A stretch of DNA of 64,000 bases, taken from positions 327,723 through 391,722 of the forward strand of contig NZ_QDKQ01000077.1 of the NCBI RefSeq assembly GCF_003116815.1, written 5' to 3'. The notes under the pieces were generated by a model, which did no database searches, was not told where the DNA came from, and saw nothing but the letters and a program-made list of their open reading frames with translations. Positions 35,115-44,284 of the stretch are shown one piece after another (the stretch's first letter is position 1; every line of letters begins with the position of its first letter). Both the position numbers and the translations under genes were made by a program. This stretch comes from Caulobacter endophyticus. GTDB lineage: Bacteria; Pseudomonadota; Alphaproteobacteria; Caulobacterales; Caulobacteraceae.

Positions 35115-37778
35115 ATGAACATGCTGTTCCGGCCCCTGAGCGGCCTCCTGCTCGCGACGTCGGCGCTGGTCGCGCCGCAGATCGCCATGGCGCAGACGAC
35201 CCCCGCCGCCCAGCCGCAGCCGGGCGCAGCCGAAACCTCCGCGCCGCGCCAGTTCGCCGCGCTCGATCCCGACGAGACGCCCAACGTGGTCGAGGAAGTC
35301 CTCATCCTGGGCCGCAACATTCCCGAGCCGATGCGCACGACCTCGGAGGTCGCCAGCTTCCTGACCCAGGAAGACCTCAAGCGCGCCGGCGACGGCACCG
35401 CCGCCGAAGCCCTGACCCGGGTGAGCGGCCTCAGCCTGGTGTCGGGCCGCTTCGTCTATGTGCGCGGCCTTGGCGAGCGCTACTCGTCGGCCTTGCTCAA
35501 CGGCTCGCCGCTGCCCAGCCCCGAGCCGCTGCAGCGCGTCGTGCCGCTCGACCTGTTCCCGTCGGCCATTCTGGCCGGCGCGACCGTGCAGAAGAGCTTC
35601 TCGCCGAACTATCCGGGCGAGTTCGGCGGCGGCGTCATCGACCTGCAGACCGTAGCCATCCCCGACGAGGCCTTCTTCGAGGTCGAGATCGGCGGCGGCG
35701 GCAACACCGAGACCACGCTGAACAAGGGCCTTACCTACTACGGCTCGGACACCGACTTCCTCGGCTATGACGACGGCACGCGCAAGAAGCCGCCGGAACT
35801 GCGCGAGGCGCTGGCCACCGGCAAGCGCATCAACTCCAGCAACTTCACGGCCGCCCAGCTCGTCCGCATCGGCTCCAGCCTGGTCAATGCGCCGCTGAAC
35901 GTCATCCAGACCAAGAACAAGATTCCCGGCAATTTCTCGGCCGACGTCAGCGCCGGCCGCTCGTTCGAATTGCCCTCGGGCGCGCGCCTGGGCGTAGTCG
36001 CCATCGGCGGGTTCGAGAACAGCTGGCGCTCGCGTGAAGGCATTCAGCAGCAGGGCCTCGAGCAGAACGGTGTGCTGGAGCCGCGCACCAGCTACAACTT
36101 CAACAACACCAGCAACAACGTCACGGTGAACGGCCTGGTGGGCCTGGGCCTGGAGTGGGGCGACCACCAGGTGCGGTGGACCAATCTCTATGTCCACAAC
36201 ACCACCAAGTCGGCCCGCCAGCGCGCCGGCGAGGACTACGCCGCCGGCCAGGAAGTGCTGGACTCCTACACCGAGTGGTTCGAGCGGAACCTCTACGACA
36301 CCCAGCTTTCGGGCAAGCACGAGTTCGGCGCCTGGAACTTCGACTGGCGCGGCTCCTACGCCAAGTCCGAGCGCGACGCGCCGTACGAGAAGTTCATCCG
36401 CTATCGCCTGGAGAACGGGGTCTACTATCACTCCGCCTCGCAGGAGCAGAACTCGACGAGCTTCAGCACGCTCGACGACACGATGGCCAGCGCCGGCTTC
36501 GACCTGGCCTACACCCTGCCGCTGAGCAGCGGCCGCGACGCCAAGTTCAGCGGCGGCTACGCCTATCTGGACAACGAGCGCGACGCCGAGCGCCGCGACT
36601 TCCGCTACCAGGGCGGCGCCATCCCGCTGGCCATCCAGCGCGAGCGCGTCGACTTCCTGCTGTCGGACTACAACCTGGCGCAAGGCTACCTGACCTTCAC
36701 CGAAATCACCGGCGGCGACGGCGCGGCGGCCTATGAGGCGGGCCTGAAGGTTCATGCGGGCTACGTACAGGTCGATGCGGAGTTCCTGCCGCGCCTGCGC
36801 ACCTCGTTCGGCCTGCGGGTCGAGGACGCCGAGCAGACCGTGCAGGTCGTCGACCTGTTCGGCGGGGCTGCGGCCACGCCGACCGCTCTGGAAGAGACCT
36901 ACGTCCTGCCGGCCGCGACCCTGACCTACAACTTCGCCGAGGACATGCAACTGCGGTTGGGCGCGTCGAAGACCATCGCTCGCCCGCAGTTCCGCGAACT
37001 GGCGCCGCAACAGTACTTTGATCCCGACACCGACCGCCTGTTCATCGGCAACCCTTACCTGACCGACACCGAGCTCCTGAACCTGGACGCCCGCGTCGAG
37101 TGGTACTTCGCCGCCAACCAGTACCTGTCGGGCGGCCTGTTCTACAAAGACCTGGATCGTCCGGTGGAGTCTGTGGTCAGCGAGCAGGGCTCGACGATCG
37201 TCCAGACCTACGTCAATGCACCAAAGGCCTCGCTCTACGGTTTCGAGCTGGACTTCAAGAAGCTGTTCGACAGCCCGTTCGAAGGCGCCTTCTTCGGAAC
37301 CAAGCGCTGGCTGGTCGGCGCCAACTACACCTTCTCGGACTCGCAGGTGAAGGTGGGCGAGGACGACGTCGTCTATCCGCTGGCCGGGGCCGGCGCCGCG
37401 CGCCGCGCGCTAGACTACGTCAAGGACGGCAGCCAGCTTCAAGGCCTCTCAAAGCACCTAGCCAACATCCAGTTCGGTTGGGAGGACGAGGAGAACCGCT
37501 CGCAGGCCACCATCCTGGCCACCTATGTCAGCAAGCGGATCTCGGCCCGCGGCCGTCCCGATCAGCCTGACCTGATCCAGGAGCCGGGCGTGACCGTGGA
37601 CTTCACCTACCGCAAGGCCTTCGACGTGAGGGACCGCGAGCTGGAGTTCACCTTCAAGGCCCGCAACCTGCTCGGCGAGGATTTCGAGGAATACCAGGTT
37701 CTGGGCGGCGGCCGGGTGGACGCCAACACCTACGACCTGGGCCAGACCTTCTCGGTCTCGCTGTCTACGCGGTTCTAG
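35115..37778 (+). CDS. TonB-dependent receptor next to the type II secretion operon
   Basis: 887 residues from ATG 35115, the first in-frame ATG giving a signal peptide (MNMLFRPLSGLLLATSALVA, ending IAMAQ). An open frame runs further upstream but overlaps the lipoprotein gene in another phase. Plug motifs: VVEEVLILGRNIPEPMRTTS, FVYVRGLGERYSSALLNG, LFPSAILAGATVQKSFSPNY and GEFGGGVIDLQT, the pattern of the large receptors with an RGL-GERY plug. The barrel ends FSVSLSTRF. Co-location with the lipoprotein suggests joint capture of a phosphate- or carbohydrate-bearing ligand; the substrate is unknown. Confidence 0.9.
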   Translation: MNMLFRPLSGLLLATSALVAPQIAMAQTTPAAQPQPGAAETSAPRQFAALDPDETPNVVEEVLILGRNIPEPMRTTSEVASFLTQEDLKRAGDGTAAEALTRVSGLSLVSGRFVYVRGLGERYSSALLNGSPLPSPEPLQRVVPLDLFPSAILAGATVQKSFSPNYPGEFGGGVIDLQTVAIPDEAFFEVEIGGGGNTETTLNKGLTYYGSDTDFLGYDDGTRKKPPELREALATGKRINSSNFTAAQLVRIGSSLVNAPLNVIQTKNKIPGNFSADVSAGRSFELPSGARLGVVAIGGFENSWRSREGIQQQGLEQNGVLEPRTSYNFNNTSNNVTVNGLVGLGLEWGDHQVRWTNLYVHNTTKSARQRAGEDYAAGQEVLDSYTEWFERNLYDTQLSGKHEFGAWNFDWRGSYAKSERDAPYEKFIRYRLENGVYYHSASQEQNSTSFSTLDDTMASAGFDLAYTLPLSSGRDAKFSGGYAYLDNERDAERRDFRYQGGAIPLAIQRERVDFLLSDYNLAQGYLTFTEITGGDGAAAYEAGLKVHAGYVQVDAEFLPRLRTSFGLRVEDAEQTVQVVDLFGGAAATPTALEETYVLPAATLTYNFAEDMQLRLGASKTIARPQFRELAPQQYFDPDTDRLFIGNPYLTDTELLNLDARVEWYFAANQYLSGGLFYKDLDRPVESVVSEQGSTIVQTYVNAPKASLYGFELDFKKLFDSPFEGAFFGTKRWLVGANYTFSDSQVKVGEDDVVYPLAGAGAARRALDYVKDGSQLQGLSKHLANIQFGWEDEENRSQATILATYVSKRISARGRPDQPDLIQEPGVTVDFTYRKAFDVRDRELEFTFKARNLLGEDFEEYQVLGGGRVDANTYDLGQTFSVSLSTRF

Positions 37779-37814
37779 GTCTCTCCACGGACCGAAGACC
37801 GCGACCGATCGACG

Positions 37815-37844
37815 GCGCTCCTCGCCCTTGCGGGCGGGGAGCGC
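37815..37844. terminator. Hairpin between the TonB receptor and gspC
   Basis: GCGCTCCTCGCCC / GGGCGGGGAGCGC form a 13-bp stem (one G-T pair) with a 4-base loop, in the 97-base gap. There is no T-run. It may attenuate or end the receptor transcript and so set the dosage between receptor and secretion genes. Confidence 0.55.
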
Positions 37845-37875
37845 TCGTCGCCGTTGAACTTCCTGACGATCGCCG

Positions 37876-38325
37876 ATGCCCGCAAAGCTGACCGAAACAT
37901 TCCGCACCCACGGGGGAAGAGCGTTCATCGCGCTCGAACTCATTGTGCTGCTCGCACTGGCGGTCCAGATCGCGCGGCTTGTCTGGATCGTCGCCGCGCC
38001 TCCGCCGCCCATCGCGACCAGGGCCGCGCCCGTCCAGAGAGCGGTCGATCCCAAGATCCTCGCAACCTTCGACGCCTTCGGTTCGGCCGGGGCGTCTTCG
38101 CGCGTCGGCGGGGCCGCCAGCGTCGAGGGCTTCCGACTGTTCGGCGTGCGCCAGACCGATGGCGGCGGCGCGGCGATCATCGCCGGCCCTGACGGGGTCC
38201 AGAAGTCCTACGCCGTGGGCGAGACGATCGCCGACGGCGTCACCCTCGCATCCGTCGCCGCCGACCATGTCGAACTCTCGCGGGCCGGCGCTCGCATGAC
38301 CCTCTCGTTTCCGGAACGTCCATGA
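37876..38325 (+). CDS. gspC: Type II secretion GspC, short form without PDZ
   Basis: 149 residues. One N-terminal membrane helix (ALELIVLLALAVQIARLVWIV), a Pro/Ala linker, then the homology region (ASVEGFRLFGVRQTDGGGAA, YAVGETIADGVTLASVAADH, ELSRAGARMTLSF). The C-terminal PDZ or coiled-coil domain of enterobacterial GspC is absent. The HR domain contacts the N0 domain of GspD, linking inner membrane platform and secretin. No strong ribosome binding site precedes the ATG. It overlaps gspD as ATGA. Confidence 0.85.
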   Translation: MPAKLTETFRTHGGRAFIALELIVLLALAVQIARLVWIVAAPPPPIATRAAPVQRAVDPKILATFDAFGSAGASSRVGGAASVEGFRLFGVRQTDGGGAAIIAGPDGVQKSYAVGETIADGVTLASVAADHVELSRAGARMTLSFPERP

Positions 38326-40358
38326 CAAAGGCCCTCACGCTGCGCGCGCTCGCCGCGGCCGCCTCGATCGCGCTGGCCTTGCCGTCGGCCGCGCCGGCCC
38401 TGGCCCAGACCCAGGTGCTGAACGTCCAAGACGCCGACATCCGCGCCTTCATCCAGGACGTGGCCAAGACCACCAACAGCACCTTCGTCATCGACCCACG
38501 CGTCAAGGGCACGGTGTCGGTGACCAGCAATGGCCCGCTGGACCGCCGCGAGCTGTTCGAACTGTTCCTGGCCACCCTGCGGGCCAACAACCTGGTCGCC
38601 ACCCCGGCCGGCGGCGGGGTCTATCGCATCGAACCCTCCGAGAACGCCGCGCGCCAGCCCAGTACGGCGGGCGGGCAGTTCGCCACCGAAGTGTTCCGTC
38701 TACGGACTCTCGATCCGGCTACGGCGGCCGACATGCTGAAACCCTTGGTCGGACCTCAGGGGCAGGTGGTGGCCAACGCGCGGGGCGGCACGGTGGTGGT
38801 GGCCGACTACGCCGACAATGTCCGCCGCATCCGGGCGCTGCTGGCCCAGGTCGACCAGGACCGCGCCGCCGTCCACACCGTCACCCTGACCAACAGCTCG
38901 GCGCGAGAGATCGCACAGGTCATCAACGACCTGATCGCCGGGCCGGGCGCCGACGGCAAGGCGGGCAGGGGAGCCGTCACCGTGGTGGCGGTCGAGAGCA
39001 GCAACTCGGTGCTGCTGCGTGGTGATCCCGACGCCGTCCAGAAGCTCCTGCCGCTGATCGCCGATCTCGATCGCCGCGCCGAGTCCAGCGACGACGTTCG
39101 TGTCGTCTTCCTGCGCCACGCCAATGCTGAGCAGATGCTACCGGTGCTGCAGCAACTCGTGGGCCAGGCGCCGTCCGCCGTCACGCCGAGCGCCGGTCGC
39201 ACGGCCGGCGGCGGGACGGGATCGGTCAACGCCACACCCGCCACGACCTCAGCCGTGACGACGGCGCCGGGTAGCGCCCGCGCCAACGTCGCCCGCTATC
39301 CCGGCGCCAACGCCCTGATCATCAACGCCCCGCCGGAGCTGCAGCGCACGCTCTCCGAAGTGATCCGCCAGCTCGATGTTCGCCGCGAGCAGGTGCTGGT
39401 CGAGGCTATCGTGGTCGAGGTCTCCGACGACGCGGCCAAGCAGTTGGGCGTCCAGCTGCTGCTCGGCGGAACCAACGGGACGATCCCGTTCATGGCCACC
39501 AACTACACCAACGCCTCGACCAGCCTGCTGCCGCTGGCGGGCGCCATCGCGGCGGGCGATCCCAGGGACGGCGACTCCGAGGCCGTGACCTCGATGCGCC
39601 AGGCGGGGATCAACTCGCTGCTCAACGCCTCGGGCATAACAGGCGGCGTGGCCGGCCGCAGCGGCGACGTGCTGTTCGGCGCGATCATCAACGCGGTGAA
39701 GAAGGACAGCGGCTCCAACCTCCTGTCGACGCCGTCGATCATGACGCTCGACAACGAGGAGGCCCGCATCCTGGTCGGCCAGGAAGTGCCGATCACCACC
39801 GGCGAGGTGCTGGGCGACGCCAACTCCAACCCGTTCCGCACCATCCAGCGCCAGAACGTCGGCGTTCAGCTGGAGGTCAAGCCGCAGATCAACGCCGGCG
39901 GCGGCATCACCCTGTTCCTGCGCCAGGAAGTATCCGCCGTGGCCGGGCCGGTCAGCGTCGGTTCCAGCGAGCTGGTGATCAACAAGCGCGAGATCGAGAC
40001 CACGGCCCTTGTGGACGACGGCGACATCGTCGTGCTGGGCGGCCTGCTGGACCAGACCGAGACGTCGTCGGTGCAGAAGGTGCCCGGTCTGGGCAATCTC
40101 CCGGGCATCGGCGGCCTGTTCCGCAGCACCGCCCGCGAGCGCGGCAAGACCAACCTGATGGTCTTCATCCGTCCTCGGATCATCAAGACGGTCGACGACG
40201 CCCGCGCCGTCACCGGCCCGCGTCTCGACCGCATGCGGCGTGAAAGCGCCCTGGTCACGCCCGAGGGCGACAGCTCGCTCGACGCTGTGATCCGCGATTT
40301 CCAGCGCACCTCGCCCGCGGTCCTGCCGCCGCCTCCGCCCCAGACGCAGCCGCAATGA
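38322..40358 (+). CDS. gspD: Type II secretion secretin GspD
   Basis: 678 residues. Signal peptide ending PALAQTQ; N0 domain (LNVQDADIRAFIQDVAKTTN), repeated N1-N3 domains (FRLRTLDPATAADMLKPLV, VTLTNSSAREIAQVINDLI, VFLRHANAEQMLPVLQQLV) with a Gly/Thr-rich insertion in N3; then the secretin core (VLVEAIVVEVSDDAAKQLGV, SNLLSTPSIMTLDNEEARIL, VGQEVPITTGE, VPGLGNLPGIGGLFRS). It forms the outer-membrane channel. No C-terminal pilotin-binding S-domain is obvious; the protein ends in a proline-rich tail. Overlaps gspE by 4 bases. Confidence 0.95.
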   Translation: MTKALTLRALAAAASIALALPSAAPALAQTQVLNVQDADIRAFIQDVAKTTNSTFVIDPRVKGTVSVTSNGPLDRRELFELFLATLRANNLVATPAGGGVYRIEPSENAARQPSTAGGQFATEVFRLRTLDPATAADMLKPLVGPQGQVVANARGGTVVVADYADNVRRIRALLAQVDQDRAAVHTVTLTNSSAREIAQVINDLIAGPGADGKAGRGAVTVVAVESSNSVLLRGDPDAVQKLLPLIADLDRRAESSDDVRVVFLRHANAEQMLPVLQQLVGQAPSAVTPSAGRTAGGGTGSVNATPATTSAVTTAPGSARANVARYPGANALIINAPPELQRTLSEVIRQLDVRREQVLVEAIVVEVSDDAAKQLGVQLLLGGTNGTIPFMATNYTNASTSLLPLAGAIAAGDPRDGDSEAVTSMRQAGINSLLNASGITGGVAGRSGDVLFGAIINAVKKDSGSNLLSTPSIMTLDNEEARILVGQEVPITTGEVLGDANSNPFRTIQRQNVGVQLEVKPQINAGGGITLFLRQEVSAVAGPVSVGSSELVINKREIETTALVDDGDIVVLGGLLDQTETSSVQKVPGLGNLPGIGGLFRSTARERGKTNLMVFIRPRIIKTVDDARAVTGPRLDRMRRESALVTPEGDSSLDAVIRDFQRTSPAVLPPPPPQTQPQ

Positions 40359-41815
40359 CCGCCCTCGACTACGCCTTCGCCAAGCGCCATGGCCTCGTCC
40401 TGCTGTCGCTGGACGGACAGGCGACGATCGGCCTGCGCGAGGGCTTCGATCCGCTGGCCCTGATCGAGGCGCGGCGCGCCCTGGGCGCGCCGCTGAAGCT
40501 GCAGATGCTCGCCACGGCCGCCTTCGATCGCAAGTTTTCCGAGGTCTATGCCGGGGCGGGCCTGGCTTCGGCTTCGGGCGACGACTTCGACGGTGCGCTG
40601 GGGCACCTCCTGGAAGACATGCCCACCGCCGCCGACCTGCTTGACCCGCAGGACGACGCCCCGGTGATCCGCCTGATCAATGGCCTGATCGCCGAGGCCG
40701 TGCGTTCGGGCGCGTCCGACATCCATATCGAGCCCTACGAGCAGGCCTTGGTCGTACGCCTGCGGGTCGACGGCGTGCTGCGCGAGATCCTCAGTCTGTC
40801 GCCGCGCATCGCCGCCATGCTGGTCTCGCGGGTCAAGGTGATGGCCAAGCTGGATATCGCCGAAAAGCGCATCCCCCAGGATGGCCGCATCTCGCTGGCC
40901 CTGGGCGGCAAGAGCCTGGACGTCCGCGTCTCGACCCTGCCGGCCCGCATGGGCGAGCGGGTGGTCATGCGCATCCTCGACAAGGAGCAGGCGGGGTTGG
41001 GCCTGGCCGACCTTGGCATGTCGCCCCGGATGCTCGCCGCCCTGGAGGCGGCCCTGCGCGAGCCCAACGGCATCGTTCTTGTCACCGGCCCCACCGGTTC
41101 GGGCAAGACCACGACGCTCTATGCGGGCCTTGGCCTGCTGAACGACAAGAGCCGCAATATCCTCACCATCGAGGATCCGGTCGAGTACGCCGTCCACGGC
41201 GTGGGCCAGACCCAGGTCAACACCAAGGTCGGCATGACCTTCGCCGCCGGCCTGCGCGCCATTCTGCGCCAGGATCCGGACGTCGTCATGGTCGGCGAGA
41301 TCCGCGACGCCGAGACCGCCCAGATCGCCGTCCAGGCCAGCCTGACCGGCCACCTCGTGCTGTCGACAGTCCATACCAACGACGCCGCCGGGGCCGTGGT
41401 CCGCCTGCGCGACATGGGCGTCGAGCCGTTCCTGCTGGCGTCGACCATGCGCCTGATCATCGCCCAGCGCCTGGTGCGCCGCCTGTGCCGCTCGTGCGCC
41501 GTGGAGGAGCCGGCCGACGCCGCCGCCGCGGCTCTGGTCGACGTTCCGGCCGGCACGCCGCTGCGTCGTCCTGTCGGCTGCGCCGAGTGCGGCCATACCG
41601 GCTTCCAGGGGCGGATCGGCGTCTACGAAGCCTTGCGCGTCGACGATGGCGTACGCCGCCTGATCGGCCAGAACGCCGCCGAGGACGAGATCGCTGCCGC
41701 CGGCGTCGAAGTGGCGCTGAAGGACGAGGCCCGCCGCTACGTGCTCGAAGGGCTGACCACGGTCGAGGAGGTGCTGCGCATCACCGGGACGGGAGCGCGC
41801 GATGGCGAGCTTTGA
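40355..41815 (+). CDS. gspE: Type II secretion ATPase GspE
   Basis: 486 residues. N1E-like N-terminal region, then the ATPase core: Walker A GPTGSGKTTTLYAG, Asp box TIEDPVEYAV, Walker B DVVMVGEIRDAETA, His box TGHLVLSTVHTNDA. A zinc-binding C-x2-C...C-x2-C element is visible as CRSC and CAECGHTG. It drives pseudopilus assembly on the cytoplasmic face with GspF and GspL. At 486 residues it is about the normal length. It overlaps gspF by 14 bases. Confidence 0.95.
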   Translation: MTALDYAFAKRHGLVLLSLDGQATIGLREGFDPLALIEARRALGAPLKLQMLATAAFDRKFSEVYAGAGLASASGDDFDGALGHLLEDMPTAADLLDPQDDAPVIRLINGLIAEAVRSGASDIHIEPYEQALVVRLRVDGVLREILSLSPRIAAMLVSRVKVMAKLDIAEKRIPQDGRISLALGGKSLDVRVSTLPARMGERVVMRILDKEQAGLGLADLGMSPRMLAALEAALREPNGIVLVTGPTGSGKTTTLYAGLGLLNDKSRNILTIEDPVEYAVHGVGQTQVNTKVGMTFAAGLRAILRQDPDVVMVGEIRDAETAQIAVQASLTGHLVLSTVHTNDAAGAVVRLRDMGVEPFLLASTMRLIIAQRLVRRLCRSCAVEEPADAAAAALVDVPAGTPLRRPVGCAECGHTGFQGRIGVYEALRVDDGVRRLIGQNAAEDEIAAAGVEVALKDEARRYVLEGLTTVEEVLRITGTGARDGEL

Positions 41816-43013
41816 CTACGTCGCCCTCGACCTTTCCGGCGCTGCGCGCTCGGGCCGCATCAAGGCCGCCGACGAGGGCGACGCCCGCGTCCAGCTGGAG
41901 CGCCGCCGCCTCGCGCCGGTTAAGGTCTCGCCCCATGCTCCGGTAGCGGCGAAAAGCGGGCAGGGCATGTTCGGCGATCGCCTGGGCGGTCGCGATCGCT
42001 CGCTGTTCACCCGCCAGCTGGCCACGCTGGTCGCCGTCTCGACCCTGGAAGAGGCCCTGCGCACCATCGCCCTGCAGGCCGACCGGCCCAAGCTCAAACG
42101 GGTCGTCGAGCAGGTTCACGCCGCCGTGCTGGAAGGCTACCGCCTGTCTGACGCCCTGGCCAGGCCGGCCGGCGCCTTCCCCCCGCTCTACCGCGCCATG
42201 GTCGCGGCCGGCGAGGCCTCAGGCGCGCTGCCGACCATCCTGGAGCGCCTGGCCGATCTGCTGGACCAGCAGCAGAAGGTCGCCGCCAGGATCACCACGG
42301 CCCTGGTCTATCCGGCCGTGCTGGCCCTGGTGGCCTGTCTCGTCGTCACCGTGCTGATGGTCTTCGTCATTCCCAAGGTCGTCGAGCAGTTCGACAGCAT
42401 GGGCCAGACCCTGCCGCTCTTGACCCGTATCGTCATCGGCCTGTCCGGCTTCCTTCAGCACTTCGGCTGGCTGATCGTGCTAGTGGCCGCGGGCCTGGCC
42501 TTCGCTTACTGGCGGGCCCTGCGAAACCCGGCGTTCAAGTTGCGCGCCGACGGCTTCTTTCTGCGCCTGCCTTTCGTCGGGCAGCTTATCCGCAACGTTC
42601 ACGCCGCGCGCCTGGCTCGCACGCTCGCGACCATGATCGCCAGCGGCCTGCCGATGCTGGAGGGATTGATCCTGACCGCCGGCACCGTCCGCAACGCCGC
42701 CCTGCGCGGCGGCATGGACGAGATGATCGCCTGCATCCGCGAGGGCGGGGCGCTGTCGACCGCCATGCGCCGCACGGGCGTCTTCCCGCCGGTGCTTGTC
42801 TACATGACCGCCAGCGGCGAGAGCAGCGGTCGCGTCGACGCCATGCTGACCCGCGCCGCCGAATATCTCGAGCGTGAATTCGACACCTTCACCGCCACCC
42901 TGCTGAGCCTTCTGGAGCCGGCGATCATCGTCGTGCTCGGCGGCGTGGTGGCGACCATCGTCCTCTCGATCCTGCTGCCCATCCTGCAGATCAACACCCT
43001 GGCCATGAACTAG
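41802..43013 (+). CDS. gspF: Type II secretion inner-membrane platform protein GspF
   Basis: 403 residues, the family length. Two repeated cytoplasmic helical domains (FTRQLATLVAVSTLEEALRT... and ARLARTLATMIASGLPMLEG) and three membrane segments (YPAVLALVACLVVTVLMVFV, HFGWLIVLVAAGLAFAYWRA, ILLPILQINT region). MVAAGEASGALPTILERLAD is the classic GspF/PilC motif. It starts 14 bases before the gspE stop. Confidence 0.95.
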   Translation: MASFDYVALDLSGAARSGRIKAADEGDARVQLERRRLAPVKVSPHAPVAAKSGQGMFGDRLGGRDRSLFTRQLATLVAVSTLEEALRTIALQADRPKLKRVVEQVHAAVLEGYRLSDALARPAGAFPPLYRAMVAAGEASGALPTILERLADLLDQQQKVAARITTALVYPAVLALVACLVVTVLMVFVIPKVVEQFDSMGQTLPLLTRIVIGLSGFLQHFGWLIVLVAAGLAFAYWRALRNPAFKLRADGFFLRLPFVGQLIRNVHAARLARTLATMIASGLPMLEGLILTAGTVRNAALRGGMDEMIACIREGGALSTAMRRTGVFPPVLVYMTASGESSGRVDAMLTRAAEYLEREFDTFTATLLSLLEPAIIVVLGGVVATIVLSILLPILQINTLAMN

Positions 43014-43025
43014 GAGGCCAAGACC

Positions 43026-43472
43026 ATGCGCGCCCCTGACAAGACCCGCCGCCGCGCCCGCGAAGCCGGCTTCACCCTGGTGGAGATGATGGTCGTCATC
43101 GTCATCCTGGGCCTTCTGGCCACCGTCGTGGCCATCAACGTCCTGCCCAGCCAGGACAAGGCCATGAAGGAGAAGGCTCGCGCCGACGTGGCGGTGCTGG
43201 AGCAGGCATTGGAGGGCTACCGCCTCGACACCTTCGCCTTCCCGCGCACCGAGGACGGCCTCGCCGCCCTCGTGACGCCGCCGGCCAGCCTGGCCCAGCC
43301 TGACCGCTACCGCGAAGGCGGCTATGTGCGTCGCTTGCCCAAGGATCCTTGGGGCAACGATTACCAGTATCGTTCGCCGGGCCAGCATGGCGCGATCGAC
43401 GTCTTCTCGTTCGGCGCCGACGGCCGAGAGGGCGGCGAGGGCAAGGACGCCGACATTGGCAACTGGGGCTGA
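43026..43472 (+). CDS. gspG: Major pseudopilin GspG
   Basis: 148 residues. Prepilin leader MRAPDKTRRRAREAG, cleaved after G15 before FTLVEMMVVIVILGLLATV, with the conserved Glu at +5. It has the major pseudopilin features ALEGYRLDTFAFPRTEDGLAAL, PKDPWGNDYQYRSPG and an Asp-rich C-terminal calcium loop (DGREGGEGKDADIGNW). An AGGAGG sequence precedes the ATG. It forms the shaft of the pseudopilus. Confidence 0.95.
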   Translation: MRAPDKTRRRAREAGFTLVEMMVVIVILGLLATVVAINVLPSQDKAMKEKARADVAVLEQALEGYRLDTFAFPRTEDGLAALVTPPASLAQPDRYREGGYVRRLPKDPWGNDYQYRSPGQHGAIDVFSFGADGREGGEGKDADIGNWG

Positions 43473-43932
43473 CATCCCGCGCAACGCCGGCAGGCGGGGG
43501 GGCTTCACCCTCGTCGAGCTCATGATCGTTCTGGTGATCATGGGCCTGCTGGCCAGCGCCGTCGTCCTGGCCTTGCCGGACGGCCGCCCTGGCTTGCCGC
43601 AGGAGGCCGAGCGCTTCGCCGCCACCCTGCTGCGCGCCCGCGACGAGGCCGTGTTCCGGGGAGGGCAGGTCCGCGTCGTGGCGGCCGATGGCGCGTACCG
43701 TTTCGAGCGCCGCGAGGGTCGCGACTGGCGCCGCCTGGATGAGCCGCCGTTCCGCGCCCGCGCCTTCGAGGAGGGCACGCAGGTAACGGCCTCGCCAGAC
43801 GCCGTCGTGATCTTCGATCCTACCGGTCTGGCCAATCCCGCCGAGTTCACCTTCGCGCGCGGACAGGCGCGTCGCACCGTCGTCGTCGATCTGGCAGGGA
43901 ACGTCTCGCTCGATGCCCCGCGCCCCTTCTGA
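43456..43932 (+). CDS. gspH: Minor pseudopilin GspH
   Basis: Pseudopilin leader ending RRGG before FTLVELMIVLVIMGLLAS, with Glu at +5, then a globular domain (FAATLLRARDEAVFRGGQVR, FEEGTQVTASPDAVVIFDPTG, FTFARGQARRTVVVD). No ATG is in reach of the leader. TTG 43456 gives a 16-residue leader like the neighbours and overlaps gspG by 17 bases; the ATG upstream in frame lies deep inside gspG and would add a non-leader extension. About 158 residues with the TTG start, which is the less certain part of this call. Confidence 0.85.
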   Translation: MATGADIPRNAGRRGGFTLVELMIVLVIMGLLASAVVLALPDGRPGLPQEAERFAATLLRARDEAVFRGGQVRVVAADGAYRFERREGRDWRRLDEPPFRARAFEEGTQVTASPDAVVIFDPTGLANPAEFTFARGQARRTVVVDLAGNVSLDAPRPF

Positions 43933-44284
43933 AGCCGGCTTCACCCTGATCGAGCTGCTGGTCGCGCTGGCGATCTTCAGCCTGGCCGTGCTGGCCTTGC
44001 TCAACCTCGCCGGCGAGAACACCCGCGCGGGAGGCCGCCTGGCCGACCGGGTTCTGGCCGAGGTGGTGCTCGACAACCGCGCGGTCGAGGCCATGGCCAG
44101 CGCCACGCCGCCGGCCATCGGCCGCAGCAGTGGGATCGAAGCGGCGGGCGGGCGGGCGTGGGCCTGGACCCGCCAGGTCAGCCGCACCGCCGATCCCGCC
44201 ATAGTCCGCGTCGACATCGCCGTCGCCGCGCCGCGCTCGAGCGCGCCGCTGGCCTGGGCCTCGCTGTTTCGGGGCGCGCGATGA
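43913..44284 (+). CDS. gspI: Minor pseudopilin GspI
   Basis: 123 residues. Leader MPRAPSEAG cleaved before FTLIELLVALAIFSLAVLAL, with Glu at +5; a short globular part with WAWTRQVSRTADPAIVRVDI. The length is normal for GspI. It overlaps gspH by 20 bases and gspJ by 4. It is part of the I-J-K tip complex. Confidence 0.92.
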   Translation: MPRAPSEAGFTLIELLVALAIFSLAVLALLNLAGENTRAGGRLADRVLAEVVLDNRAVEAMASATPPAIGRSSGIEAAGGRAWAWTRQVSRTADPAIVRVDIAVAAPRSSAPLAWASLFRGAR

